Source: JAYEHK01 sp034659475
Lineage (GTDB): Bacteria > Bacillota > Syntrophomonadia > Syntrophomonadales > Syntrophomonadaceae
Length of the DNA stretch: 10,942 nucleotides
Direction: 5' to 3'
Assembly: GCA_034659475.1 (NCBI GenBank)
Contig: JAYEHK010000139.1
Location: 1 to 10,942 of the forward strand
The notes under the pieces were generated by a model. It was not told the DNA's origin. It was given only the letters and a program-made list of their open reading frames with translations, and did no database searches. How positions within the stretch are numbered: the first letter of the stretch is position 1; each line of letters starts with the position of its first letter. The position numbers and the translations under genes were made by a program. Shown here one piece after another: positions 1 to 6,051 of the stretch.

Positions 1-115
1 GGAAACTAATTTATTTTCTGAATAAGTTAAGAGCCTAGCACCTTTTTTGCTTTTGGAGTCTGTTTTCGTTCTCACGTGGTCCGTTCCGCGGCAGGGATTA
101 ACCTAGCTTTGGTTA

Positions 116-189
116 GGGGTAAGGGGTTAAGAGTTAGGGGGTTAGACGCTTCGCGTCAAACATTTTCCTCACCCCTCACCCCTTACTCC
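116..189. repeat. Imperfect G-rich/C-rich hairpin with a GACGC/GCGTC tip
   Basis: The left arm (GGGGTAAGGGG at 116-126, continuing G-rich to about 140) is matched by CCCCTTACTCC at 179-189 and the C-rich stretch before it, with several mismatches. The tip is a perfect five-pair hairpin, GACGC-TTC-GCGTC, at 145-157. No open reading frame of note lies here. The structure looks like a dispersed intergenic repeat unit rather than a terminator, because no T-run follows on either strand. It sits downstream of the glycerate kinase gene on the minus strand. Function is unknown. Confidence 0.55.
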
Positions 190-250
190 TTATTGAAATA
201 GTCTGCCGTGTAAGAGGAGGAAATTATATTGACATCCCTTCTGAACCGTT

Positions 251-298
251 CCAACTAACCAACTAACCAACTGACCAACTAACCAACTGTCCAACTTT
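251..298. repeat. Six tandem 8-bp repeats, CCAACTNN
   Basis: Six consecutive octamers start at 251, 259, 267, 275, 283 and 291. They read CCAACT followed by AA, AA, GA, AA, GT and TT. The period of 8 is not a multiple of 3, and no gene reads through it. The same family, in the opposite orientation, appears at 4991-5022. The rest of 1-338 holds only the hairpin at 116-189 and unremarkable sequence; I see no gene there. Confidence 0.85.
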
Positions 299-338
299 AC
301 GTCGCATTATCTGCCAAATACGCAATAGTTTATTGTGG

Positions 339-1475
339 TTATTGTTTTCCTGCCAGAAACAGACGCATGAGGTTTTCGGTTTGTTTTTCGATGAGGGCTT
401 CAGCCTGGGAAAGGGATTCATCGAGGCTCATGGGGCGATTGGCAATAGCGAACAGGCTTGTGAATCCATGGGTGTAGAGCTCTTTGATGTCCTCTCCCAA
501 GGCGCCGGCGATGCCGATTACTGGAATGTCATATTTCATTGCCATTTGTGCAATGCCCAACGGGGCTTTCCCACAGGCCGTCTGGGTATCTATCTTACCT
601 TCGCCGGTGATGACCAAATCTGCATCAGCAATGGCTGTTTCTATGTTGCAGGCTTCCATCACCAGATCAATACCTTTTACCATATGGGCATCGAGAAAGG
701 CCATCAGGCCTCCGCCCATTCCTCCAGCTGATCCGGCTCCAGGCACATCCTCAATCTGTTTGCCGTGTGTTTTTTCAATCACTTGTGCAAAGTGCTTAAG
801 GTTTTCGTCCAGTATTAGTACATCTTCAGGACTCGCTCCTTTTTGTGGACCATAAACATGAGAGGCCCCATGTGGGCCGCAGAGTGGATTATCTACATCA
901 CAGGCAAGAAGGAAGGTAGTGTCTTTTATTCTTGGATCAAATTGGCTCTGATTAAATCCAAAAAGATCTCCCAGACTTCCTCCACCCAGGGCCAAATCAA
1001 ATTGATAGCGGTCATAAAGTCGCATTCCCAATGCTTGAAGCAATCCTGCACCCCCATCATTTGTAGCACTTCCGCCCAGGCCGATGATGATTTTGCGGCA
1101 GCCCTGATCGAGCGCATCAAGGATCAATTCCCCGGTGCCGTAACTGCTTGCTTTCATGGCATTATACTCATTTTGTTTCAAGAGAGATAAGCCTGATGCG
1201 GCTGCCATTTCTATAAATGATGTCTGACCATCTCCTGAAATGCCGTAAAATGCGTTTACTTCTCTTAGAAGAGGACCCGTGACGCGAACAGGGATGATCC
1301 GTCCTCCAGTTGCATTAACAAGAGTTTCTACAGATCCCTCTCCGCCGTCTGCTACAGGTATCTTGATGACTTGAATGGACTGATCTATGTTACGAATCCC
1401 TTTCTCTATTGCATCTGCAATTTCTATGCTGGAAAGGTTTCCTTTAAAAGAATCAGGGGCAACAACGATTCTCAA
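339..1475 (-). CDS. glxK: Glycerate kinase (GlxK/GarK type)
   Basis: Predicted cytosolic kinase that phosphorylates D-glycerate with ATP, feeding glyoxylate, serine or glycerate carbon into lower glycolysis. The protein has 378 residues, the usual length for the type-1 glycerate kinase family. Family signatures are clear: the N-terminal APDSFKG (residues 6-12), ADGGEGS (42-48), LGGSATNDGGAG (133-144), PGAGSAGGMGGG (245-256) and GEGKIDTQTACGKAP (291-305). It starts at TTG (1475-1473). The start is supported by GAGGTG on the minus strand (1486-1481), five bases upstream, and by the canonical MRIVVAPDSFKG beginning. It has its own promoter and is divergent from the helicase. No clear terminator is visible after it; repeats follow instead. 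No glycerate transporter or tartronate-semialdehyde reductase gene lies next to it, so the pathway it serves is not shown. Whether it makes 2- or 3-phosphoglycerate cannot be read from sequence alone. Confidence 0.95.
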   Translation of the reverse strand: MRIVVAPDSFKGNLSSIEIADAIEKGIRNIDQSIQVIKIPVADGGEGSVETLVNATGGRIIPVRVTGPLLREVNAFYGISGDGQTSFIEMAAASGLSLLKQNEYNAMKASSYGTGELILDALDQGCRKIIIGLGGSATNDGGAGLLQALGMRLYDRYQFDLALGGGSLGDLFGFNQSQFDPRIKDTTFLLACDVDNPLCGPHGASHVYGPQKGASPEDVLILDENLKHFAQVIEKTHGKQIEDVPGAGSAGGMGGGLMAFLDAHMVKGIDLVMEACNIETAIADADLVITGEGKIDTQTACGKAPLGIAQMAMKYDIPVIGIAGALGEDIKELYTHGFTSLFAIANRPMSLDESLSQAEALIEKQTENLMRLFLAGKQ

Positions 1476-1524
1476 AATATCACCTCATTAATATTATTTT
1501 CATTGCTGTAAACTCTTTGAACAA

Positions 1525-1554
1525 AGTATAGGGCGTTCTTGAAGAAGGTGTCAA
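1525..1554 (-). promoter_or_regulatory. Sigma-A type promoter of the glycerate kinase gene
   Basis: On the minus strand TTGACA (1554-1549) is followed after 18 bases by TATACT (1530-1525). This is a perfect -35 and a near-perfect -10. It would start transcription about 40 bases before the TTG start codon at 1475, a normal leader length. No obvious operator palindrome overlaps it. Confidence 0.75.
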
Positions 1555-1710
1555 ATAACTGTTATATTGCAGTTTTAAGGTGAGTGTAATTGTAAAGTGA
1601 AGAAATTGACAGATGAAAAATAACTGCGCTTATGAATGAAAAAAATTTATGGAGAGTAAATCAAGAGTGTTTGATTCAGATGGATTATTCGGGCAGGATT
1701 ATGAAAAGTG

Positions 1711-1719
1711 TGATATAGT
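1711..1719 (+). promoter_or_regulatory. Possible extended -10 promoter of the helicase gene
   Basis: TGATATAGT at 1711-1719 has the TGN extension plus TATAGT (5 of 6 to consensus), with no recognisable -35 at the right distance (GGGCAG). Transcription would begin near 1726 and give a leader of about 33 bases ending in the strong AAGGAGG site at 1743-1749. The rest of the 283-base divergent gap contains only the glycerate kinase promoter and AT-rich sequence. Confidence 0.4.
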
Positions 1720-1758
1720 AATGTAATATGTCAGTGTAAATTAAGGAGGAAATCACAT

Positions 1759-3339
1759 TTGGAAACCCTTAGCTTTAATAACATGGGATTGAAAGCAGAA
1801 TTACTGCAAATGATAGAAAAAAAGGGTTTTGAGGAACCTACCCCTATTCAAATTCAATCCATTCCACCTGCCCTTGAGGGAAAAGACGTAATGGGACAGG
1901 CCCAGACGGGTACAGGAAAAACCGCTGCTTTTGGCATTCCAATGCTTAATAAGATTGAAGCAGGACAGGGAGTGCAGGCGCTGGTTGTATGTCCAACCCG
2001 TGAACTAGCCGTACAGGTCGCCCAGGAAATAAATTCTCTGGGAACGAAGATGCGTATTCGAGCACTACCGGTTTATGGAGGACAATCCATCGAAGTTCAG
2101 TTGCGTGGTCTGCGTCAAAAACCGGAGATTATTGTTGGTACACCGGGACGTTTAATGGATCATATGAACCGTCGGACGATAAAACTCAACGATCTTGATT
2201 TTGTGGTTTTGGATGAAGCCGACGAGATGTTAGATATGGGATTTTTGCCGGATATTGAAAAAATTCTGGCTTCCTGCCCAGAGGAAAGACAAACTTTCTT
2301 GTTTTCTGCTACGCTGGAGCCTGAAATTCGCAAATTGGGCTGTGAATTCATGAATAATCCGGAAGCGATCTTGATTGAACCTGAAATAGTTACAGTACCG
2401 CTCATAACACAGTACTATTATGAGGTGAATCCTCGCCAAAAGGTAGAAACGATTTGCAGGGTCATTGATGTAGATAGACCTCTGGTAAGTCTTATCTTCT
2501 GTCGAACCAAAAAAGGTGCTGATGAACTTACTAGGGTGCTTAATAGCCGGGGGTATGCAGCAGATGCGCTGCATGGGGATATGTCACAGCGTGAACGTGA
2601 CAGTGTCATGGATCGGTTCCGTCGAGGCAAGGTGCACATTCTGGTCGCGACTGACATTGCGGCAAGAGGACTGGATGTGGAAATGGTCAGCCATGTATTT
2701 AATTATGACATTCCTGAAGATCCGGATAGTTATGTTCATCGCATTGGCAGAACCGGCAGAGCAGGAAAAACTGGAACAGCGATAATGCTTGTAGAACCAA
2801 GGCAAATCAGACAACTTAGAATGATAGAAAATCACATTGGGAAGCGGATTAAACGGCAGCCTTTACCTTCATTGAAGGATGCGATCGAAAGAAGAAAAGA
2901 CAGCCTGTTGCAGCGGCTAGAGACGGCAGCTTTAGAAGACTTAGGGATCTACGAGGACATGGCACACAAAATGTTGGAAGAACATGATGCCTGTCAGATG
3001 CTTGCTGCTGCGATTAAATTATTAGCCAGCGAGGAACCAGAACTGGAAACGGCCAGTGTAGAGGCTAACAATTCTAATAGAGCGCATGTGGAATTACCGG
3101 TTGGAAGAATGCAGGGGATTTATCCCCGTAAACTGGTGGACTTTATTGCTGCCAATACTTCCATTAACCCCCGGCAGGTGGGAGATATAGAAGTTCAATC
3201 CAACACCACTTTTGTTGAGATTCCCATGGATTATGTAGATGAACTTTACGAAGCGATTACTCATTTTGAAAACATGCGAAAAAACAGGCCCAATCGTAAG
3301 GGCAATCGTAGACCGAGCAGGCCCAGAAAAGCAAATTAA
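1759..3339 (+). CDS. deaD: DEAD-box ATP-dependent RNA helicase with DbpA-type RNA-binding domain
   Basis: ATP-driven RNA unwinding enzyme, of the group acting in ribosome assembly, RNA decay and cold adaptation. All core motifs are present: motif I AQTGTGKT (48-55), Ia PTREL (79-83), Ib TPGR (128-131), II DEAD (152-155), III SAT (183-185), V ATDIAARGLD (297-306) and VI HRIGRTGRAG (327-336). After a helical linker of about 75 residues, positions 440-505 match the DbpA RNA-binding domain (ELPVGRMQGI...FVEIPMDYVDEL). A short basic tail rich in Arg, Lys and Asn ends the protein. The TTG start at 1759 has a strong AAGGAGG nine bases upstream and begins with the typical LSFNNMGL. At 526 residues it is close to CshA and DeaD; the C-terminal domain also recalls DbpA/YxiN, so the exact orthologue (cshA, deaD or dbpA) is unsettled. 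A terminator follows directly. Confidence 0.95.
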   Translation: METLSFNNMGLKAELLQMIEKKGFEEPTPIQIQSIPPALEGKDVMGQAQTGTGKTAAFGIPMLNKIEAGQGVQALVVCPTRELAVQVAQEINSLGTKMRIRALPVYGGQSIEVQLRGLRQKPEIIVGTPGRLMDHMNRRTIKLNDLDFVVLDEADEMLDMGFLPDIEKILASCPEERQTFLFSATLEPEIRKLGCEFMNNPEAILIEPEIVTVPLITQYYYEVNPRQKVETICRVIDVDRPLVSLIFCRTKKGADELTRVLNSRGYAADALHGDMSQRERDSVMDRFRRGKVHILVATDIAARGLDVEMVSHVFNYDIPEDPDSYVHRIGRTGRAGKTGTAIMLVEPRQIRQLRMIENHIGKRIKRQPLPSLKDAIERRKDSLLQRLETAALEDLGIYEDMAHKMLEEHDACQMLAAAIKLLASEEPELETASVEANNSNRAHVELPVGRMQGIYPRKLVDFIAANTSINPRQVGDIEVQSNTTFVEIPMDYVDELYEAITHFENMRKNRPNRKGNRRPSRPRKAN

Positions 3340-3362
3340 TTGTGAGTAGCTTTTGCCGTATT

Positions 3363-3391
3363 AAATGGAGGATTGAATCCTCCATTTTTTT
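3363..3391 (+). terminator. Rho-independent terminator of the helicase gene
   Basis: A ten-pair perfect stem, AAATGGAGGA (3363-3372) with TCCTCCATTT (3378-3387), encloses a five-base loop TTGAA. A run of seven T (3385-3391) follows. It begins 24 bases after the helicase stop codon. The loop seems to double as the -35 element of the next promoter. Confidence 0.9.
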
Positions 3392-3401
3392 GCACTATAG
3401 T
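3373..3401 (+). promoter_or_regulatory. Candidate promoter of the fetAB-like operon, nested in the terminator
   Basis: TTGAAT (3373-3378, 4 of 6 to consensus) lies 17 bases before TATAGT (3396-3401, 5 of 6). The -35 coincides with the loop of the upstream terminator hairpin. The -10 is inside a perfect 10-bp palindrome, CACTATAGTG (3393-3402), which could be an operator half or coincidence. Transcription would begin around 3408, about 50 bases before the start codon. Confidence 0.5.
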
Positions 3402-3459
3402 GTAAAACGTAAAAGCAGATCAGCGAGGAATCAGCACGACATGAAATAAGGTGGAAAAA

Positions 3460-4173
3460 ATGAGTCATTTGTTTTCTTTTTGTGATATCGTTATGAAATT
3501 TGATATAGGAAAACAGCCTTTGATGGTATCTGGCTTTGTTAATGCTGGGGATGTGTTAGTTGTTACAGGCCCTTCAGGTGCAGGAAAATCAACTTTGCTC
3601 AGGATTCTGTGTCGACTGATTGCACCAGCGGAAGGGACGATGTATCTTCAAGGGATTGAAGCACGGCAAATTATGCCGCAGGAATGGCGCAGAAGGGTTC
3701 ATTATGTGCCGCAGAAGCCAGCTTTGTTTGAGGGGACGGTTGAGGAAAATCTACACAGGCCGTTTGCATTGAGTGCTGTTTCTAAAGAAATAGTTTTTGA
3801 TCGTAATGCCGCCGTACAGTATTTAAAAGCAATGGATTTATCACCGCAAATTATGGAGCAAAGGGCTTTTACTCTTTCAGGCGGGGAAGCAGCCCGTGTT
3901 GCATTACTTAGAACGCTATTATTACAACCCCAGATTCTTTTGTTGGATGAACCTACGGCTGCGCTGGATGATGAAACCCGTCGTAGTGTGATGAGTATTG
4001 TTAGTCGGTGGGTTGAGGAGACAAACGACCGGGCTATTATTATGGTCTCTCATAACCGTGATGACTTAAGTGAATTACCCGGGGTCAGAAAGATAATGAT
4101 ACAGGGGACGGTACTAACCAGTCAAACGAAGCAAAATTTGACGATGAGTAAAGGAGAAGCTGATGGATTATAA
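3460..4173 (+). CDS. fetA: ABC transporter ATP-binding protein, FetA/YbbL-like
   Basis: Cytoplasmic ATPase subunit of a two-component ABC exporter. In E. coli the FetA-FetB pair is linked to iron export and resistance to oxidative stress; that role is family knowledge, not seen here. Visible motifs, numbered from the ATG, are Walker A GPSGAGKST (37-45), Q-loop Gln85 in YVPQKPALF, signature LSGGE (139-143), Walker B ILLLDEP (159-165), D-loop ALD (168-170) and H-loop His198. At 237 residues it is a minimal single-domain ATPase. I place the start at ATG 3460: AAGGTGG at 3448-3454 sits five bases upstream, whereas the in-frame GTG at 3451 would lie inside that site. The stop overlaps the permease start by 11 bases, so the two are almost certainly cotranslated. 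The short FetA-like layout with an adjacent UPF0014 permease is the main support for the name. Confidence 0.87.
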   Translation: MSHLFSFCDIVMKFDIGKQPLMVSGFVNAGDVLVVTGPSGAGKSTLLRILCRLIAPAEGTMYLQGIEARQIMPQEWRRRVHYVPQKPALFEGTVEENLHRPFALSAVSKEIVFDRNAAVQYLKAMDLSPQIMEQRAFTLSGGEAARVALLRTLLLQPQILLLDEPTAALDDETRRSVMSIVSRWVEETNDRAIIMVSHNRDDLSELPGVRKIMIQGTVLTSQTKQNLTMSKGEADGL

Positions 4174-4957
4174 CTATATTCCCATATCCAACCTTCAACT
4201 GTTGCTTAGTGTTTTACTGATTTTCATTACTGGTCTGGTTTCAGCCTTGTTTAAATTGGGATTATTGAAATCTTTGTTGTGGGGAACCGTACGAGCCTTT
4301 TTCCAGTTAACGCTGATCGGATATGCTCTGACGTTTATTTTTAAAAACAATCAAATATATATAATCGTGCCTATTCTTTTATTAATGTCTTTTGTGGCCA
4401 GTCGTGAGGCCTCTAAGCGCGTTGAAAGAGCACCACAAAGGCCGCTTATTATCTCCTTTGTGGCGCTGACAGCCAGTACCTTCGTGGTAGGAACGCTGGT
4501 GGTTGGGCTCATCATTCAACCGAAACCATTATTCACAGCGCAGGTGGTCATCCCTATTTTTGGAATGATTCTTGGCAACTCTATGAATGGGATTGCACTG
4601 TCTCTGGATCGTATGTATAGCGAAATTCATGCCAATGTTCATCAGGTGGAACAACTCCTGATCATGGGGGCGACGCCCTGGGAAGCGGTGGAGGAGTATA
4701 TGAAACGAGCGGTTAAGGCCGGAATGACACCCATCATTAATTCACTGATGGTGGTTGGATTGGTTAGTGTTCCAGGGATGATGACAGGGCAGATCCTGGC
4801 AGGCATGAACCCCCGGGATGCGGCTAGATATCAGTTTGTTGTGATGGTGATGATCGCGGCCGCGGTAGCCATTGGCTGCCTTATAATGGTAGGCTTATCT
4901 TATAAGAAACTGTTTACCGAAGATATGGCTCTGGTTGAGGCGATTCGAAAGAATTAG
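4163..4957 (+). CDS. fetB: ABC transporter permease, FetB/YbbM family (UPF0014)
   Basis: Integral membrane partner of the preceding ATPase, proposed to export iron by homology to E. coli FetB. The 264-residue protein shows about seven hydrophobic segments, roughly at residues 9-30, 37-60, 65-80, 96-118, 125-146, 190-212 and 222-246. The most family-like stretch is PIFGMILGNSMNGIALSLDR (131-150). It is followed by a cytosolic segment, LIMGATPWEAVEEYMKRA (166-183), that resembles an ABC coupling helix, and then by VSVPGMMTGQILAG (201-214). The start ATG at 4163 has AAGGAG at 4151-4156 and lies inside the end of the ATPase gene, so translation is coupled. Two adjacent stop codons (TAG TAA) close it. 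No terminator is obvious; a repeat-rich gap follows. No Fur box is recognisable upstream of the operon, so iron control is not shown. Confidence 0.88.
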   Translation: MDYNYIPISNLQLLLSVLLIFITGLVSALFKLGLLKSLLWGTVRAFFQLTLIGYALTFIFKNNQIYIIVPILLLMSFVASREASKRVERAPQRPLIISFVALTASTFVVGTLVVGLIIQPKPLFTAQVVIPIFGMILGNSMNGIALSLDRMYSEIHANVHQVEQLLIMGATPWEAVEEYMKRAVKAGMTPIINSLMVVGLVSVPGMMTGQILAGMNPRDAARYQFVVMVMIAAAVAIGCLIMVGLSYKKLFTEDMALVEAIRKN

Positions 4958-4990
4958 TAAGAAAATAGGTTGAGTATAAGCGGAATTATT

Positions 4991-5022
4991 AGTTGGACAG
5001 TTGGTTAGTTGGACAGTTGGAA
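4991..5022. repeat. Four tandem 8-bp repeats, AGTTGGNN (inverse of the repeats at 251-298)
   Basis: Octamers begin at 4991, 4999, 5007 and 5015 and read AGTTGG followed by AC, TT, AC and AA. Read on the other strand they are the CCAACTNN family at 251-298. Both copies end, in this orientation, with AGTTGGAACG, and they differ by two units. This suggests expansion or contraction of one repeat family rather than chance. Confidence 0.8.
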
Positions 5023-5042
5023 CGTTGAAGTGGGTTAATTAG

Positions 5043-5159
5043 AAAATAGGAACCAAAAACGCTGATGTTCGCTGATTACCGCTGATGAACGCTGTTCTTT
5101 TTTTTAATATATAAAACAGCGTTCATCTGCGGTAATCAGCGTAAATCTGCATCCTATTT
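5043..5159. repeat. Long intergenic hairpin built from GCTGAT/ATCAGC units
   Basis: The arm at 5071-5096 pairs with 5115-5140 over 26 bases with a single mismatch, around an 18-base T- and A-rich loop. The pairing continues outward less perfectly and ends with AAATAGGA (5044-5051) matching TCCTATTT (5152-5159). The left arm repeats a short CGCTGATG/CGCTGATTACCG theme. It carries no open reading frame. It looks like a dispersed palindromic repeat of the kind found between genes in many environmental bacteria (inference). It could also stabilise the 3' end of the fetAB transcript. From 5160 to 5290 I see no gene or clear signal. Confidence 0.75.
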
Positions 5160-5291
5160 AAACGACCAGAGGGAGTATCAGTGGTACCCGTAGGGTGCGT
5201 TAAAATCGTTCCCTTCCCCGGTTGCACACTGATTTTCATCTGTGGTTGTGTCGTGCAGACATGGGTGGTTAGTAAGAAAAAACGAAAACTT

Positions 5292-5321
5292 AAAAAGAAC
5301 GGTGTTTTTACACCGTTCTTT
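5292..5321 (-). terminator. Terminator of the spore coat gene pair
   Basis: A perfect 12-pair stem, AAAGAACGGTGT (5294-5305) with ACACCGTTCTTT (5310-5321), closes a TTTT loop. Read on the minus strand it ends in a short T-run (the As at 5292-5296). It begins 22 bases past the stop of the coat gene at 5344. On the plus strand the following bases are not T-rich enough to make it clearly bidirectional. Confidence 0.8.
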
Positions 5322-5343
5322 CTTGTCTGAATTACATAAGCAG

Positions 5344-5610
5344 TTAGGATTGACCGACCTGGGATTTAACGGTTTGTATATCCTGCTGATCAGCTTGGCA
5401 GGCTGCACTGTAGAAGCCTTTTTGTTCGGCGATCTGGTATAGCTGATACTGGAACTGTTCACTTGAATCACGAATCTGCTGCATGGTTTGACGGAACTGC
5501 TGATTGGAAGCCTGGCTGATTACATTGGCGTAACCGGTTAAGCTGCTGTTAATCATGGACAGCACATCATTGACCATTTCTTTATCCTGTATATTCTGGT
5601 TTTGCTGCAT
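5344..5610 (-). CDS. Spore coat protein, CotF-like
   Basis: Small 88-residue protein resembling the CotF family of endospore coat proteins, which are deposited on the spore during late sporulation. The sequence is almost all helix-forming and very rich in Gln (MQQNQNIQDKEMVNDVLSMI at the start, SQASNQQFRQTMQQIRDSS at 32-50). It ends with the CotF-like EQFQYQLYQIAEQKGFY (51-67), where family members carry a similar glycine-aromatic motif. A cysteine (71) follows shortly after. The start ATG (5610-5608) has AAGGAGG nine bases upstream, and that site overlaps the stop codon of the 59-codon gene before it, so the two are likely translationally coupled. A strong hairpin terminator lies just downstream. 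It is shorter than B. subtilis CotF and matches only part of that family, so a coat role is inferred from resemblance. Confidence 0.75.
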   Translation of the reverse strand: MQQNQNIQDKEMVNDVLSMINSSLTGYANVISQASNQQFRQTMQQIRDSSEQFQYQLYQIAEQKGFYSAACQADQQDIQTVKSQVGQS

Positions 5611-5624
5611 GTTATCTTTCCTCC

Positions 5625-5804
5625 TTAACCTAAAAATGACATTAATTTGTTTTTGGTGTCACAAGCGGATTGAGCAGATTGTTCGAACATCTGCTTTACC
5701 TGTGGGTCCTGACATTGCTGTGCGTAAAATTGCAGTTTCTTTTCCGCTGTCTGGTGAGACCCGATCAAATGCCTTAGGTTTTGAAGTTCTAATTGATTTA
5801 ACAA
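5625..5804 (-). CDS. Small CotF-like spore coat protein (59 residues, TTG start)
   Basis: Reading the minus strand from TTG at 5804-5802 gives 59 codons ending with TAA at 5627-5625. The product begins LLNQLELQNLRHLIGSHQTA and ends KNKLMSFLG. It contains FYAQQCQDPQVKQMFEQSAQ, which strongly recalls the small ferritin-like or CotF-like proteins encoded beside coat genes in spore-forming Clostridia. AGGAG on the minus strand (5818-5814) lies nine bases upstream of the TTG. Its stop codon is part of the ribosome binding site of the next coat gene, which implies one coupled transcript. Cysteines sit at residues 31 and 49. A search limited to ATG starts or longer frames would miss it. The plus-strand frame that crosses this region is antisense noise. 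A coat role is inferred from resemblance and from the neighbour. Confidence 0.75.
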   Translation of the reverse strand: MLNQLELQNLRHLIGSHQTAEKKLQFYAQQCQDPQVKQMFEQSAQSACDTKNKLMSFLG

Positions 5805-5844
5805 GATTTCGAGCTCCTTTCTGTTCTATAAATTTATTTCGCCT

Positions 5845-5870
5845 TTGTTATGTTTTGTTTTACGTGTTGT
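5845..5870 (-). promoter_or_regulatory. Possible sporulation-sigma promoter of the coat genes
   Basis: On the minus strand CATAACAA (5852-5845) resembles the -10 of mother-cell sigma factors (SigE CATACAAT, SigK CATANNNTA). An ATAC motif sits 16 bases before it. The implied leader to the TTG start is about 30 bases. The match is partial and the region is AT-rich, so this is tentative. Confidence 0.25.
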
Positions 5871-5975
5871 ATTTATTCAATCAAATTTATTTTTGTAATG
5901 GATGAGTGGTGATGCCCTTCTTCGCCTTTTTGTGATTTAAAGGTAATCATTAGATAAAGCACGAAAACATTAAGC

Positions 5976-6005
5976 TTGACATGGAGCAAAAGATTGTTTT
6001 ACTAT
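5976..6005 (+). promoter_or_regulatory. Sigma-A type promoter of the Rrf2 gene
   Basis: A perfect TTGACA (5976-5981) is followed after 18 bases by TACTAT (6000-6005, 4 of 6). Transcription would start near 6012, just before the repeated 17-mer at 6017-6033. A regulator bound there could block the promoter. Confidence 0.7.
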
Positions 6006-6016
6006 AGTGATGAAAA

Positions 6017-6033
6017 GAGATTAAAATAGTCCA
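6017..6033 (+). promoter_or_regulatory. Candidate Rrf2 operator, copy 1
   Basis: GAGATTAAAATAGTCCA lies between the predicted transcription start and the ribosome binding site of the Rrf2 gene. It matches 15 of 17 bases of the sequence at 6479-6495. Its position, about +5 to +21, would suit autorepression. Assignment to this regulator is inference. Confidence 0.5.
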
Positions 6034-6051
6034 CTTTAGGAGTGAGGTTTT

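Noticed and set aside
251..298. Possible small CRISPR-like array (six regular repeats)
   Set aside because: The repeats are 8 bp and contiguous, with no unique spacers and no cas genes. They are simple tandem repeats.
333..1190. Three plus-strand open frames of 115-132 codons
   Set aside because: They are antisense to the well-supported glycerate kinase gene, lack ribosome binding sites and match no family.
2160..2835. Several minus-strand frames of 79-114 codons and one plus-strand frame inside the helicase gene
   Set aside because: They are shadows of the helicase, whose motifs are complete in its own frame.
3451..3459. GTG 3451 as start of the ABC ATPase
   Set aside because: The GTG lies within the AAGGTGG that is properly spaced for ATG 3460; no other site serves the GTG.
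5178..5471. Minus-strand frame of 97 codons between fetB and the coat genes
   Set aside because: It runs through the coat-gene terminator and overlaps the CotF-like gene in another frame; it has no ribosome binding site and no recognisable domain.
5555..5905. Plus-strand frame of 116 codons
   Set aside because: It is antisense to the two small coat genes, both of which have good ribosome binding sites and recognisable sequence.
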